Assembly: GCA_013215095.1 (NCBI GenBank)
Contig: JABSPM010000094.1
Span: forward strand, 1-54,395
DNA length: 54,395 nucleotides
Reading direction: 5' to 3'
Origin: Flavobacteriaceae bacterium
GTDB lineage: Bacteria; Bacteroidota; Bacteroidia; Flavobacteriales; Flavobacteriaceae
Shown here in pieces: positions 37,651-47,000 of the stretch (its first letter is position 1; each line of letters begins with the position of its first letter). The translations under genes and the position numbers were made by a program. The notes below the pieces were generated by a model. The model worked only from the letters and a program-made list of their open reading frames with translations, had not been told where the DNA came from and searched no databases.

Positions 37651-37723
37651 GCGGGAGTAGCTCAGTTGGTAGAGCGTCAGCCTTCCAAGCTGAATGTCGC
37701 CGGTTCGAACCCGGTCTCCCGCT
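37651..37723 (+). tRNA. tRNA-Gly, anticodon UCC
   Basis: 73 bases folding as a full cloverleaf: acceptor GCGGGAG/CTCCCGC with discriminator U, D arm with CTCAGTTGGTAGAG, anticodon stem TCAGC/GCTGA around loop CTTCCAA (anticodon TCC), T arm GCCGG-TTCGAAC-CCGGT. CCA is not encoded. Flanked by its own promoter and terminator. Confidence 0.97.
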
Positions 37724-37724
37724 C

Positions 37725-37757
37725 AAAACGCCTTATCACATACGATAAGGCGTTTTT
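37725..37757. terminator. Terminator after tRNA-Gly, shared with pepE
   Basis: AACGCCTTATC / GATAAGGCGTT perfect arms around ACATAC, then a T run. It starts two bases after the tRNA and ends eight bases before the pepE stop, so it can serve both directions. Confidence 0.85.
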
Positions 37758-37764
37758 ATTTTTA

Positions 37765-38472
37765 TTATTGTAATCCACTCAAATCTGATTGAGGTAAAAC
37801 TTCATATGCTGTTTTGTTATGCTCAAAAACGCGAGCTTTTAATAGTCCCTTCAATATAATTTGAGTGCCATTTATTTCGAGGTAACTCCCTTCTCTTAAT
37901 CCAACAACAGGTTGCGTATTGTACTTATGAAATTCTTTAATTCTAGTTGCTCTAGTTTCTCCCATATGTGTGCTCTCAGGATTTGGATCCAAATAATGGG
38001 GGTTAATATTAAAAGGAACAAACCCAAAAGTTTTAAAACTTGGTGGGTAGACTATAGGCATGTCATTAGTTGTACGTATATTGAGACCGCAAATGTTACT
38101 TCCTGCACTGGTTCCTACATATGGCGTTCCAGAAGTAACAGCTGCTTGTATTGGATCAATTAAGTTATGTTTATAGAGTTTGTTGACTAGTACAAACGTA
38201 TTTCCGCCTCCAACAAAAATTCCTTTTGCTTTTTGAACAGCTTCTACAGGGTCTTTAAATGTATGAATGCCTTTAACTTTTTTACCAATTTTTGAAAAAG
38301 CATCACTTGCTTTTGCGGTATATTCATCATGAGATATACCACTTGGTCTTGCATAAGGAATAAATAATATGGAATCTGTATGTTGAAAAAAAACTTCTAA
38401 GTCATTTAAGATGTATTCTAGAAATCCACTGCCATGAACAGTAGAAGTGCTTGCTATAATAATGTGTTTCAT
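37765..38472 (-). CDS. pepE: Dipeptidase E (peptidase family S51)
   Basis: 235 residues, normal length. Cytosolic serine peptidase that cleaves Asp-Xaa dipeptides. The nucleophile is S122 in GTSAGSN, the histidine H159 in NINPHYLD, and the glutamate lies in LREGSYLEI. GGGNTFVLVNKLY is also diagnostic. Confidence 0.95.
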   Translation of the reverse strand: MKHIIIASTSTVHGSGFLEYILNDLEVFFQHTDSILFIPYARPSGISHDEYTAKASDAFSKIGKKVKGIHTFKDPVEAVQKAKGIFVGGGNTFVLVNKLYKHNLIDPIQAAVTSGTPYVGTSAGSNICGLNIRTTNDMPIVYPPSFKTFGFVPFNINPHYLDPNPESTHMGETRATRIKEFHKYNTQPVVGLREGSYLEINGTQIILKGLLKARVFEHNKTAYEVLPQSDLSGLQ

Positions 38473-38613
38473 ATTTAATTTGAGACGTGTGTTTTTTGCT
38501 CACCTCACAGGGTAATGTCTGCTTTTTTTGTAAATTTAGTTAAATTGATCATTTAACAAAAGTTTAAATGCATTTTAGGAATTTTTAAGACAACTTTTAA
38601 TTTATTTTATTCC

Positions 38614-39423
38614 ATGAAAACCAACTTACTTACGTGCATTAGTCTCTTATTTATTGTAATGATTTCATTTGCTCAAAATAGGTCTAGAATTGAAGTTCAA
38701 GGTCAGATTATTATTGATAGTTCAGATTTGGAGGGCGTGACAGTTTATAACAGCTCTTCAAATAAAGGAACCATTACTGATGCTAAAGGAATCTTTGCCA
38801 TCAAAGTAGCTGTAAATGATAGGATAGAGGTGTCAGCACTTCAGTTCGAAAAATTTGAAGTAACGATTTCTCAAGATATTTTAGATGCAAAGTCCATGAC
38901 TATATTCTTAGTAGAGCGCATCAATACATTAGATGAAATTTATATTTTGCCTTTTGGTCTTTCTGGTAATTTGACTTTTGATTTGGATAGAACCCAACCA
39001 ATACAGCCCAACCTTGATGCCTTATATTTTGGTTTAGCACATCCAGAAAACTTTGAATTTGTAGATGATTATAAAACAGAAGTTAGAAATGTAGCAATGG
39101 AAGAATCCAATCTAGTGTATACGACTAATTTTGTAGCAATAGCAGGACTTTTAAAAGCTGTTTTTACGGCTTCAAGTTATAAAAAAAGAGGAAATGAATT
39201 AGATGACAAATCTGTAATAAAAACTATTTCAAGTAAGTATTCTACCGAATATTTGCTAGAAAGATTAGATATTAAAAAAACTGAGATTGAAGCGTTTTTG
39301 AGTTTTGTAGAACGAGAAGTCTATGATGTTAAACTCTTAGATGATGGAAGAGAGTTTGAGTTCTTAGACTTTATTATAGCTAAAAGTGTCGCGTTCAAAA
39401 AACTAAAGCATGGAAAGCATTAA
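38614..39423 (+). CDS. CarboxypepD_reg-like domain surface protein 1
   Basis: 269 residues: signal peptide (about 1-21, ISFAQ), then a carboxypeptidase-regulatory-like beta sandwich (about 25-105: EVQGQII, VYNSSSNKGTITDAKGIFAI) and an uncharacterised helical C-terminal half. The first half resembles the N-terminal plug-side domain of SusC/TonB receptors, but no barrel or TonB plug follows. It overlaps its paralogue by 14 bases, so the two are co-translated. Confidence 0.8.
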   Translation: MKTNLLTCISLLFIVMISFAQNRSRIEVQGQIIIDSSDLEGVTVYNSSSNKGTITDAKGIFAIKVAVNDRIEVSALQFEKFEVTISQDILDAKSMTIFLVERINTLDEIYILPFGLSGNLTFDLDRTQPIQPNLDALYFGLAHPENFEFVDDYKTEVRNVAMEESNLVYTTNFVAIAGLLKAVFTASSYKKRGNELDDKSVIKTISSKYSTEYLLERLDIKKTEIEAFLSFVEREVYDVKLLDDGREFEFLDFIIAKSVAFKKLKHGKH

Positions 39424-40207
39424 GAGTCTATTGTTGTTATTAGCTATAATGATAACCTCAATTTCTGTGGCGCAAACTTTAGAATTAGAGGGTAGAGTTA
39501 TAGCAGATGGAGATGTTGAAAATGTTCATGTAATTAATGTAACGAGACACCAATTTTCCGTTACAAATGCCAGGGGGCAGTTTAAAATTCTTGTAAAACT
39601 TGGTGATTCTATAAAATTTACCTCTGTAAAATTTAAATCAGAAGTCATATTTGTGTCTATGCAGCATATGTCGGATCAAAAAATGGAAGTGTACCTCTTA
39701 GAGCAAGTCAATGAACTAGATGAAGTTATTGTAGGGAAGGTTTTAACAGGGATGCTAGATGCTGATATTAATAATTCTGATGCCAAGCGTGATCTTAATT
39801 TCTATGATGTAGGAATTATGGGCTATACAGGCAGAATCAAAACACAGACTGAACGCCGTTTATATGAAGCAGATCATGGGAATTATGTCAATTTTTTTTT
39901 GGGAGGAATAGTGTTTAATCTTAATAAGGTATTGAACGGTATTACTGGTCGTACAAAGCGTTTAAAGGCATATGTTCGTCTCGAAAAAAACGATGTTTTA
40001 ATCCAGAGTATAAGAGATCGTTTGTCTAATGATTTTTTTGCAACATATCCCTTAGAAAAAAGGTATCATGATGATTTCTTCTACTTTTGCACAGATGACC
40101 CTTCTTTTGAAAGGCTATGTAAATCAAAATCAGATCTAGAAATTCTAATTTATTTTAAAAAAAAACTTAAATCTTATAAGATTAATTTGACATCAACGGA
40201 AGATTAA
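39410..40207 (+). CDS. CarboxypepD_reg-like domain surface protein 2
   Basis: 265 residues, paralogue of the preceding gene: signal peptide (about 1-21, SISVAQ), regulatory-like domain with VTNARGQFKILVKLGD and LEQVNELDEVIVGK. The tandem pair, the DUF6702 gene and the M1 peptidase follow each other on the same strand, an arrangement I recall from other flavobacteria. Function unknown; probably outer-membrane or periplasmic. Confidence 0.8.
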   Translation: MESIKSLLLLLAIMITSISVAQTLELEGRVIADGDVENVHVINVTRHQFSVTNARGQFKILVKLGDSIKFTSVKFKSEVIFVSMQHMSDQKMEVYLLEQVNELDEVIVGKVLTGMLDADINNSDAKRDLNFYDVGIMGYTGRIKTQTERRLYEADHGNYVNFFLGGIVFNLNKVLNGITGRTKRLKAYVRLEKNDVLIQSIRDRLSNDFFATYPLEKRYHDDFFYFCTDDPSFERLCKSKSDLEILIYFKKKLKSYKINLTSTED

Positions 40208-40259
40208 TATGCTGTGTTTTTAGAGTTTAATTATATTTGAACGATTATAATTATAAGGC

Positions 40260-40781
40260 ATGCAAATTTTAAAAATCACATATGAAAAAGCCATAGTTTT
40301 ACTCTTAGCTATTATGCTTTTTAGCAGTTTTAAAGCTTACCATAAGTTTTATGTCAGTATTACTAAGGTAGAATATGTGAAGGAAAAACAAGCTATGCAA
40401 TTTATTTCAAGAATTTTTATTGATGATTTTGAACATATGCTACAGCAACGTTTTGACGAATCTATTGTCCTCAATGAAGGAAAAGAATCAGAACAGATTC
40501 AGCTTTATGTAGAAAACTATTTAAAGCGCAAAATTAAAGTAGTCATAAATGGTGAAGAAAAAAGCATCCAATATATCGGAAAGGAATATGAAAAGGATAT
40601 TATGTATTGTTATTATGAGATACCCCATATAACAGAAGTAAATACGATTAACGTAACTAATGAAGTTCTTTTTGATATGTTTGATAGTCAGCAGAATATT
40701 GTGCGTTTAAAAATTAATGATACGCATAAGACTTTTGTCTTGATTCCTGAAGAAAAAACGGGGGTGTTAAAGTTTAATTAA
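40260..40781 (+). CDS. DUF6702 family protein
   Basis: 173 residues with an N-terminal signal or anchor (about 10-26). The family start AYHKFYVSITKVEYV is recognisable, followed by RIFIDDFEHMLQQRF. No catalytic motif is seen. It lies between the regulatory-like pair and the M1 peptidase, 52 bases from the former and 65 from the latter, so it probably belongs to a surface-processing operon. Confidence 0.8.
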   Translation: MQILKITYEKAIVLLLAIMLFSSFKAYHKFYVSITKVEYVKEKQAMQFISRIFIDDFEHMLQQRFDESIVLNEGKESEQIQLYVENYLKRKIKVVINGEEKSIQYIGKEYEKDIMYCYYEIPHITEVNTINVTNEVLFDMFDSQQNIVRLKINDTHKTFVLIPEEKTGVLKFN

Positions 40782-40846
40782 AAGTCTTATAAAGTTTTTA
40801 GAATTTTATATTTTACGCGCTAATTTTTAGCAAAAAATCACTTTCA

Positions 40847-43147
40847 ATGAAACTCTTTAAACTATCGTTACTCGCTTTTGTGTTTGTCTCTGCGTTATCT
40901 TTTGCACAAGAAGAACAGCCTGAAGCAAAAAAAGGACATACCAATACCAATAAATTTAAGCAGTTATACGATGAGTTTGCAACACCAAATATGTATAGAG
41001 CGGGTTCTGGAGCTCCCGGTGTTGCTTACTATCAACAGCAGGCAGATTATAAAATGGATATTGAATTGGATGATGAACATAAAAAAATTTATGGTTACGA
41101 GACAATTACATATACCAATAACTCACCAGATGAGTTGAAATATCTTTGGGTTCAGTTAGATCAAAATATGAGAGCCAAAGACTCCAAGTCACCTTTAATC
41201 GAAATTAGCAGTGGTAAAGCAGCTCAACGTACTTCAGCTTTTGTAAATAATTATATGAGTTCTGGTTTTGATGGCGGATTTAAAATAGAAGAAGTATCTG
41301 ATAGAAAAGGTAAACCTCTAATGTATATAGTGAATCGTACGATGATGCGTGTTGAGTTGCCAAAACCCATGGAGACAGGAGATAAATTTTCTTTTAACAT
41401 TAAGTGGTGGTATAACATAAACGATCATGTAAATGACGGAGGACGCTCGGGTTATGAGCAATTTGAAGACGGAAACAGGACCTATGTAATTGCACAATTC
41501 TATCCAAGAATGGCAGTATATAATGACGTAGAAGGCTGGCAAAATTCACAATTTTGGGGTCGAGATGAATTTGCTTTACCATTTGGAAATTTTGAGGTAA
41601 ATATTACGGTGCCTGCAGACCATATATTAGATGCTACAGGAAAGTTAACTAATAGAAAAGAGGTGTTCTCTGAAACGATGATTAAACGCTATAATAACGC
41701 TAAAAAATCATTTGATAAGCCTGTAATGATTGTAACTCAAGAAGAAGCTGAAGCTGCAGAAAAAGGAAGGTCAAATCAAAAGAAAACATGGAAGTTTTAT
41801 GCTGAGAATGTTAGAGATTATGGTTTTGCAACTTCTAGAAAGTACATCTGGGATATGATGGCTGTGAAGGTTGGTCAAAGCAATGTTATGGCCGTATCGT
41901 TATATGCAAAAGAAGGTAATCCGTTATGGGAGCAATGGTCAACAAGAGCCGTAGCAAGTACCTTAGAGTCGTATTCTCGTATGACGTTTGACTATCCATA
42001 TCACAAAGCGATTTCTGTGCACGCAAGACGACAAGGTATGGAGTATCCAATGATTTGTTGGAATTATGGGAGACCACAAAAAGATGGTACCTATTCTGAT
42101 AGAACCAAGTTTGGAATGATTAGTGTAATTATTCATGAAGTTGGACATAACTATTTTCCTATGATTGTAAATAGTGATGAGCGTCAATGGACATGGATGG
42201 ATGAAGGTTTAAATACATTTGTACAATACGTTGCCGAACAAGATTTTGGAAGAAAGCATCCCGATGCATTAAGTCCAGGCCAAAATAATTATCCATCACG
42301 CCGTGGACCAGCAAAAAATATAGTACCTTATATGGGCGGAGATCAAAATTATATTGCACCAATAATGACTAAAGGATTAAATACTTATCAATTTGGTAAT
42401 AACGCTTACGGAAAACCAGCCACCGCATTAAATATTCTGAGAGAAACAGTAATGGGACGCCAATTGTTTGATTATGCGTTTAGAGAATATTCAAACCGTT
42501 GGATGTTTAAGCATCCAACTCCAGAAGATTTCTTTAGAACGATGGAAGACGCGTCTGCTATGGATTTAGATTGGTTTTGGAGAGGTTGGTTCTATACTAC
42601 AGATTGGGTAGATATAGGTATAAAAAAAGTGAGAAAATACTATGTAAGTTCAGAACCAACTGCAGAAGTCAAAGAGAGGGTAAAGAAATATGGTATGAAG
42701 TTAAAAGATTTGCCTCAAATGGTGTATCTCATTCCAGAAGAAAGTGAAATGTTTAAGGACAGTATGAAAGAAGGCGATTTGTTAGAAAATGCGCCAACTT
42801 TAAAAGCGTATTTGATGGATAATTTTACTAAGGAAGAGCGAAAGCATATCAAAGAACCAAAGTATTTTTATAGTATTACATTTGAAAAACCAGGAGGTTT
42901 AGTAATGCCAATTATTGTATCATATACTTATGCCGATGGAACTAAAACAAAACAAAGTTATCCAGCTCAAATATGGCGACTCAATGATAAAGAGGTAAAT
43001 AGAATAGTAGCATCTGAAAAAGAAATTGTTTCTATTACTGTAGATCCAGATTTAGAAACAGCAGATGTAGATACAAGTAATAACAGTTGGCCTAGAAAAA
43101 CCAAGGAAAGTGATTTTGATGCATTTAAAAATAAGGTAAAGCAATAG
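40847..43147 (+). CDS. M1 family zinc metallopeptidase
   Basis: 766 residues: signal peptide (1-20, ALSFAQ), N-terminal beta domain (about 60-300), and thermolysin-like catalytic domain. Zinc motif HEVGHNYF with the downstream ligand in WMDEGLNTFVQY. The substrate-binding GxMEN element is changed to GMEYP. Periplasmic or exported aminopeptidase-like enzyme. A strong terminator follows. Confidence 0.93.
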   Translation: MKLFKLSLLAFVFVSALSFAQEEQPEAKKGHTNTNKFKQLYDEFATPNMYRAGSGAPGVAYYQQQADYKMDIELDDEHKKIYGYETITYTNNSPDELKYLWVQLDQNMRAKDSKSPLIEISSGKAAQRTSAFVNNYMSSGFDGGFKIEEVSDRKGKPLMYIVNRTMMRVELPKPMETGDKFSFNIKWWYNINDHVNDGGRSGYEQFEDGNRTYVIAQFYPRMAVYNDVEGWQNSQFWGRDEFALPFGNFEVNITVPADHILDATGKLTNRKEVFSETMIKRYNNAKKSFDKPVMIVTQEEAEAAEKGRSNQKKTWKFYAENVRDYGFATSRKYIWDMMAVKVGQSNVMAVSLYAKEGNPLWEQWSTRAVASTLESYSRMTFDYPYHKAISVHARRQGMEYPMICWNYGRPQKDGTYSDRTKFGMISVIIHEVGHNYFPMIVNSDERQWTWMDEGLNTFVQYVAEQDFGRKHPDALSPGQNNYPSRRGPAKNIVPYMGGDQNYIAPIMTKGLNTYQFGNNAYGKPATALNILRETVMGRQLFDYAFREYSNRWMFKHPTPEDFFRTMEDASAMDLDWFWRGWFYTTDWVDIGIKKVRKYYVSSEPTAEVKERVKKYGMKLKDLPQMVYLIPEESEMFKDSMKEGDLLENAPTLKAYLMDNFTKEERKHIKEPKYFYSITFEKPGGLVMPIIVSYTYADGTKTKQSYPAQIWRLNDKEVNRIVASEKEIVSITVDPDLETADVDTSNNSWPRKTKESDFDAFKNKVKQ

Positions 43148-43160
43148 ATAATTTCAGGAT

Positions 43161-43194
43161 AAAAAAAGCCAACTTTTTTAGGTTGGCTTTTTTT
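43161..43194 (+). terminator. Terminator of the M1 peptidase gene
   Basis: AAAAAAAGCCAAC and GTTGGCTTTTTTT are exact complements with an eight-base loop. Textbook rho-independent form. Confidence 0.92.
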
Positions 43195-43211
43195 ATTACC
43201 ATAAACCCAAG

Positions 43212-43219
43212 TATATTTG
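43212..43219 (+). promoter_or_regulatory. Predicted -7 element of tatA
   Basis: TATATTTG, perfect consensus. It ends only four bases ahead of the GTG start at 43224, so transcription would begin at or next to the start codon. Confidence 0.5.
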
Positions 43220-43223
43220 CATT

Positions 43224-43511
43224 GTGATACAACAAGCAACATTTTTATTTATCAGTGGCGCAGAAATCGTATTTATACTATTTATTGTAGTTATGGTTTT
43301 TGGTGCAGATAAAATTCCTGAGATAGCAAGAGGACTAGGAAAAGGAATGCGTACTCTCAAGAATGCAACTAATGATATTAAGTACGAAATCTCAAAAACT
43401 GCAGAGCAACACGGTATAGATACCGAAGTAACAAAAGGTATTAAAGAAGAAATTAAAACTGTTAAGGATAATCTAGAAGACTTCACAGGTTCAGTAAGAC
43501 GAAAGTTATAA
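43224..43511 (+). CDS. tatA: Twin-arginine translocase subunit TatA/TatE
   Basis: 95 residues starting with GTG. One membrane helix (about 10-26), the conserved FGADKIPEIARGLGKG hinge and amphipathic helix, and a charged tail. It forms the pore for folded proteins across the inner membrane. tatC is not in the window. No leader is visible between the promoter and the start. Confidence 0.92.
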   Translation: MIQQATFLFISGAEIVFILFIVVMVFGADKIPEIARGLGKGMRTLKNATNDIKYEISKTAEQHGIDTEVTKGIKEEIKTVKDNLEDFTGSVRRKL

Positions 43512-43596
43512 AATCTCTTTTTGTGGGTACCTGCAATCAAAGTTTGTGTAATTTTTAATATATTAGGGCGAATTAACCAAATCAGACTTAATAATT

Positions 43597-45102
43597 ATGA
43601 AAAACTTAAACATTACGTTATTGTTTATGTGTGCTTTACTTGCCATATCATGTACAAAAGAAGAGACCATCATTACAGAAGAAGAACAGCAACATCAAGA
43701 AATTGCTAAAAAAGAACCTTTGTCTATTCAGGAAATTAACGCAATAATTGAAGCTACCCTGAAAACCAGTGGAGAATTCAACTGGAGTGCTGTAGATGAT
43801 TATACCCTTTGGAGTGGTGTTGTACAAGGAAATAACATTCTAACTGTGGGTTATGGAAATAAAGGAGAAAGTTTTAGTGAAACTAGAAGTCAACGCTTGT
43901 TAGACCAAAAAGATGTTATAGTCAATGTTGTAGAAACCTTTGAAGGAGCACAACGAAATAAAGAAAATTATATAGACCATGAGGTTATTAATGTTATTGA
44001 TGTCAAAGTCGAAAACATTGAAACAATTACAGCATTAAGGCAACAGACTGGCGTAAGATATCTTGAACCTAGCGGATACAACCATTTTGAAATAGCGCAG
44101 CGTTCTAGCTCTGGATGTGATAAGAATGCAGATAGTATAGATCCAACACACTATGCAACAGTAGTACCAAACAATGCCCAGGTGTCGTGGCATTTTTACG
44201 AACATAATATTCCACAAGCATGGAATGTGAGTACAGGTGCGGGAATTACGGTTGGACTAATAGATACAGGAGTGTCGCAATCTCAAAGCTTATTGAATGA
44301 ATCAGGCTTTAATGATGGCTACTCCAATGGACGCTACGTTCAAAAATACGGTACATTTATAGATTCCTATTGGTGGTGGTCAAACAATTATGACGGACCA
44401 CATGATAAATGTGGTCATGGAACTGCCATGGCCTCTACCATTGTTGCTCCAAGAAATGATAATGGAATGCCTGTAGGTGTCGCATATAACTCCAATCTTG
44501 TTGCTTATAGAGCAACCGAAGATGTGCTCCTTAATGATTATCATGAGCGTAAAGGTGTGTCCGAAGCATTAATACAATTGGCAAATCGAAATGATGTTAA
44601 AATCATCTCCATGTCTATTGGCTATTTATGGTCAATTGGAAATATTGAAGATGCAATAAAATATGCTTATAGCAAAGGGAAATTAATTTTTGCAGCGGGA
44701 GGAACATCTACCGATTTTACCAATGCTTATGGTGTCATTTTCCCAGCAAGTATGAATGAAACCGTTGCAGTAACAGGAGTAAATGATGGTGATGCCTATG
44801 AACGTTGTGATACTTGTCATAGCGGGAGTGAAATAGACTTTACCATTATCATGCAAGGCAAAAATAACACCAGTAAAGCACCACCTGTTTTAAACTTTTA
44901 TAATAATCAACGCCGCTATACAGGAGGATCATCTGTAGCAACAGCAACTACAGCAGGAATTGCTGCTTTGGTTTGGTCTAGATATCCGAGTTGGTCACGT
45001 GCTCAAGTGGTAAATAGGCTAAAACAATCCTCAGAATTTTACCCCAATAGAAACAGTAATTTTGGTTATGGAAATATTGATGCATTACAAGCTGTACAGT
45101 AA
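43597..45102 (+). CDS. S8 (subtilisin-like) serine protease lipoprotein
   Basis: 501 residues: lipoprotein signal (C19 in LAISC), a pro-region (about 30-190), and the catalytic domain with D223 (GLIDTGV), H274 (CGHGTAMA) and S446 (GGSSVATATTAG). At the place where subtilisins have the oxyanion asparagine (AAGN) this protein reads FAAGGTST, so that residue appears replaced. No T9SS sorting domain. Followed by a terminator. Confidence 0.92.
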   Translation: MKNLNITLLFMCALLAISCTKEETIITEEEQQHQEIAKKEPLSIQEINAIIEATLKTSGEFNWSAVDDYTLWSGVVQGNNILTVGYGNKGESFSETRSQRLLDQKDVIVNVVETFEGAQRNKENYIDHEVINVIDVKVENIETITALRQQTGVRYLEPSGYNHFEIAQRSSSGCDKNADSIDPTHYATVVPNNAQVSWHFYEHNIPQAWNVSTGAGITVGLIDTGVSQSQSLLNESGFNDGYSNGRYVQKYGTFIDSYWWWSNNYDGPHDKCGHGTAMASTIVAPRNDNGMPVGVAYNSNLVAYRATEDVLLNDYHERKGVSEALIQLANRNDVKIISMSIGYLWSIGNIEDAIKYAYSKGKLIFAAGGTSTDFTNAYGVIFPASMNETVAVTGVNDGDAYERCDTCHSGSEIDFTIIMQGKNNTSKAPPVLNFYNNQRRYTGGSSVATATTAGIAALVWSRYPSWSRAQVVNRLKQSSEFYPNRNSNFGYGNIDALQAVQ

Positions 45103-45126
45103 AACCCTATAGATGTAAACAATTTG

Positions 45127-45157
45127 TAAAAAACCACTTCAAAAGAAGTGGTTTTTT
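45127..45157 (+). terminator. Terminator of the S8 protease gene
   Basis: AAAAACCACTTC / GAAGTGGTTTTT arms with an AAAA loop, T-rich end. Confidence 0.9.
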
Positions 45158-45347
45158 GTCTTTATATCAGGTTTGACCTTTTATACCATTCTTATTTTGA
45201 AAGTGGCATAAAAGAAAAAGATGATTTTTTTCTTTATATTAATTAGAAAATGATAGCATAGCGCATAGCTACGGTTTCTTATTCTACTGCAAGAGAAAGG
45301 AGAAAAGGGTATTTTATTCAAGTAATTTCAAATGGAAAATGGTGTTA

Positions 45348-45992
45348 TTATAATTTTCTGCTAATCGTTAAGCCATCACGTATGGGGAGTAAAACTGTTT
45401 CAACTCTAGGGTCCTCTTTTAAGTGTTTGTTGTAGGCAATTAATGTTGGTGTGCATTTATCATTCTTCTTAAATGTAGTATCGAGAACTTTTCCATCCCA
45501 AAGCACGTTATCAGATAAAATAAGACCACCAGGATTAAGTTGCTCAATGATAAGGTTAAAGTAGTTGATATAATTTTCCTTGTCGGCATCCATAAAAATC
45601 AAATCAAAATTCATCTGTAATTTTGGAATAATAGCTAGAGCATCGCCAAGATGTTGATGTATAAGATGTCCATATTGCGATTGGTTAAAATAGCTGCGCT
45701 GGAAATCAAACAACTCTTCATTAATGTCTATCGTATGCAATTCACCATTCGATTGCATGCCTTCTGCTAAACATAACGCAGAATATCCCGTATAAGTTCC
45801 AATTTCTAAGATGTGTTTAGGTCTAAGCAATTTAGAAATCATGCTCAATACACGACCTTGATAGTGGCCACTCAACATACGAGGTTGCAATATTTTTTGA
45901 TACGTTTCTCGCGTTAAAGCCTCAAGTAACTTAGGTTCATCTTCACTATGTGCTATCACATAATTGTCTAATTGTTCTGAAATAAAATGCAT
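45348..45992 (-). CDS. O-methyltransferase, class I SAM-dependent
   Basis: 214 residues, methyltransferase family 3 (caffeoyl-CoA O-methyltransferase/TrmR-like). SAM motif LEIGTYTGYSALCLAEG, metal site FMDADKENYINYF, and LSDNVLWDGKV. The substrate is unknown; some bacterial relatives act on tRNA wobble uridine. A TATATTTG -7 element lies 58 bases upstream. Confidence 0.9.
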   Translation of the reverse strand: MHFISEQLDNYVIAHSEDEPKLLEALTRETYQKILQPRMLSGHYQGRVLSMISKLLRPKHILEIGTYTGYSALCLAEGMQSNGELHTIDINEELFDFQRSYFNQSQYGHLIHQHLGDALAIIPKLQMNFDLIFMDADKENYINYFNLIIEQLNPGGLILSDNVLWDGKVLDTTFKKNDKCTPTLIAYNKHLKEDPRVETVLLPIRDGLTISRKL

Positions 45993-46050
45993 ACATCGGT
46001 TTCATTTACGCCAGACACTTTACTTTTAACGAAAGGCGAAATTTGTGTGG

Positions 46051-46058
46051 CAAATATA
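46051..46058 (-). promoter_or_regulatory. Predicted -7 element of the O-methyltransferase gene
   Basis: TATATTTG on the minus strand, perfect consensus. No clear -33. Confidence 0.45.
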
Positions 46059-46183
46059 CCAACAATCATGTTAATAACAGCACATGTGATTTAAAGGAAG
46101 CGATTTAAACCATGATTTTATAGCGAGCCTATATCGCAAAGTCTAGGCTTCAAAAAAATCAGAATTGACGCTAACTCCCGTTC

Positions 46184-46815
46184 TCAATTGCCAAAAGCCC
46201 AAAATCTGAACATCCTGTTTACTAAAATCCACGTCCTGCTTACGTTTGGTATGCGTTTAACTAGTATTGGTATTGCGATGCATTTGTTTTGTGGTATTAG
46301 AGTCCAGATTTTAGGACTAAGGAAGGGGAAAACAGAATTTGAAGGAGAAAATTCTTTTTTTAGGTCTAAATATTAACTTTTCAAGGCTTGTAAACAATCA
46401 AATACAAAACGAAGATCTTATGGTCTGGAGGATTGGTCTGTTTATATACTGAATTTATATCAAAGCGAAAAGCTATTAAAATTGATTAGACTAATGAGTT
46501 ACAGTATTTCATATTCCTGTTAACTTAATGGTAATACTTGTGGTTGTTCGATTTTTATTCTAGAATTGAGTGATTTATGAAGCAGTCTCTAGAAATAACG
46601 TTAAAGTACACCTCTTGATTCATAATGTTATAAAAGGGATGAGTGAGTCAAAATGGAGTGAAACCAATGGTGTTTCTTGGGTAAATGTTCAAGAAAAAGT
46701 AACACCTCATATGTTAGAAATAATCAATTTAGTAATTTGAAAAATCCGCTCGATTTTCTACATTTACAAATAAAAATCATACAAGGTATAACGTTATACA
46801 ATTGTTGTAAACAAT
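46184..46815 (+). repeat. Long dispersed repeat, copy A (upstream of thiMETD)
   Basis: About 630 bp closely matching copy B at 49852-50516, in the same orientation. The first 180 bp or so also match copy C. Components in order: a palindromic segment (AAAATCTGAA near 46201, near-complement CCAGATTTT near 46306), a terminator-like hairpin (AGAATTT / AAATTCT then T run, 46334-46361), a long middle part, and a terminal ATTGTT-GTA-AACAAT inverted repeat. A perfect 14-base palindrome GTATAACGTTATAC lies at 46786-46799. It contains no convincing gene. The shared 33-codon frame (46639-46740) differs from copy B in four codons, all changing the residue. Confidence 0.85.
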
Positions 46816-46843
46816 AATTAACCGATAAAAGTAAATTTAACGA

Positions 46844-46921
46844 GTTGTGAGGGATGCTCAAGAATGGCTGAGATTACACCCTATGAACCTGATAAGTGTA
46901 ATAACGGCGAAGGGAAATGAA
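46844..46921 (+). promoter_or_regulatory. TPP (THI-box) riboswitch
   Basis: All conserved parts of the thiamin pyrophosphate aptamer are present in order: GGGATGCTC, GGCTGAGAT, ACACCC with TGAACCTGAT, and ACGGCGAAGGGAA. It sits 80 bases before thiM, so thiamin pyrophosphate should repress the operon. A weak promoter (TTG at 46805, TAAATTTA at 46832) just upstream would use the end of repeat copy A. Confidence 0.95.
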
Positions 46922-47000
46922 GATTGCAAGATAGATTCAAATCTTTATACAAGCCACTTTCATAGCTGTGAAACTAGCTTTTTTTAGTAAAAAAACTTCT

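Noticed and set aside
46188-46376. 62-codon frame at the start of repeat copy A
   Set aside because: It runs through the palindromic and terminator-like part of the repeat and is not kept open in copies B and C.
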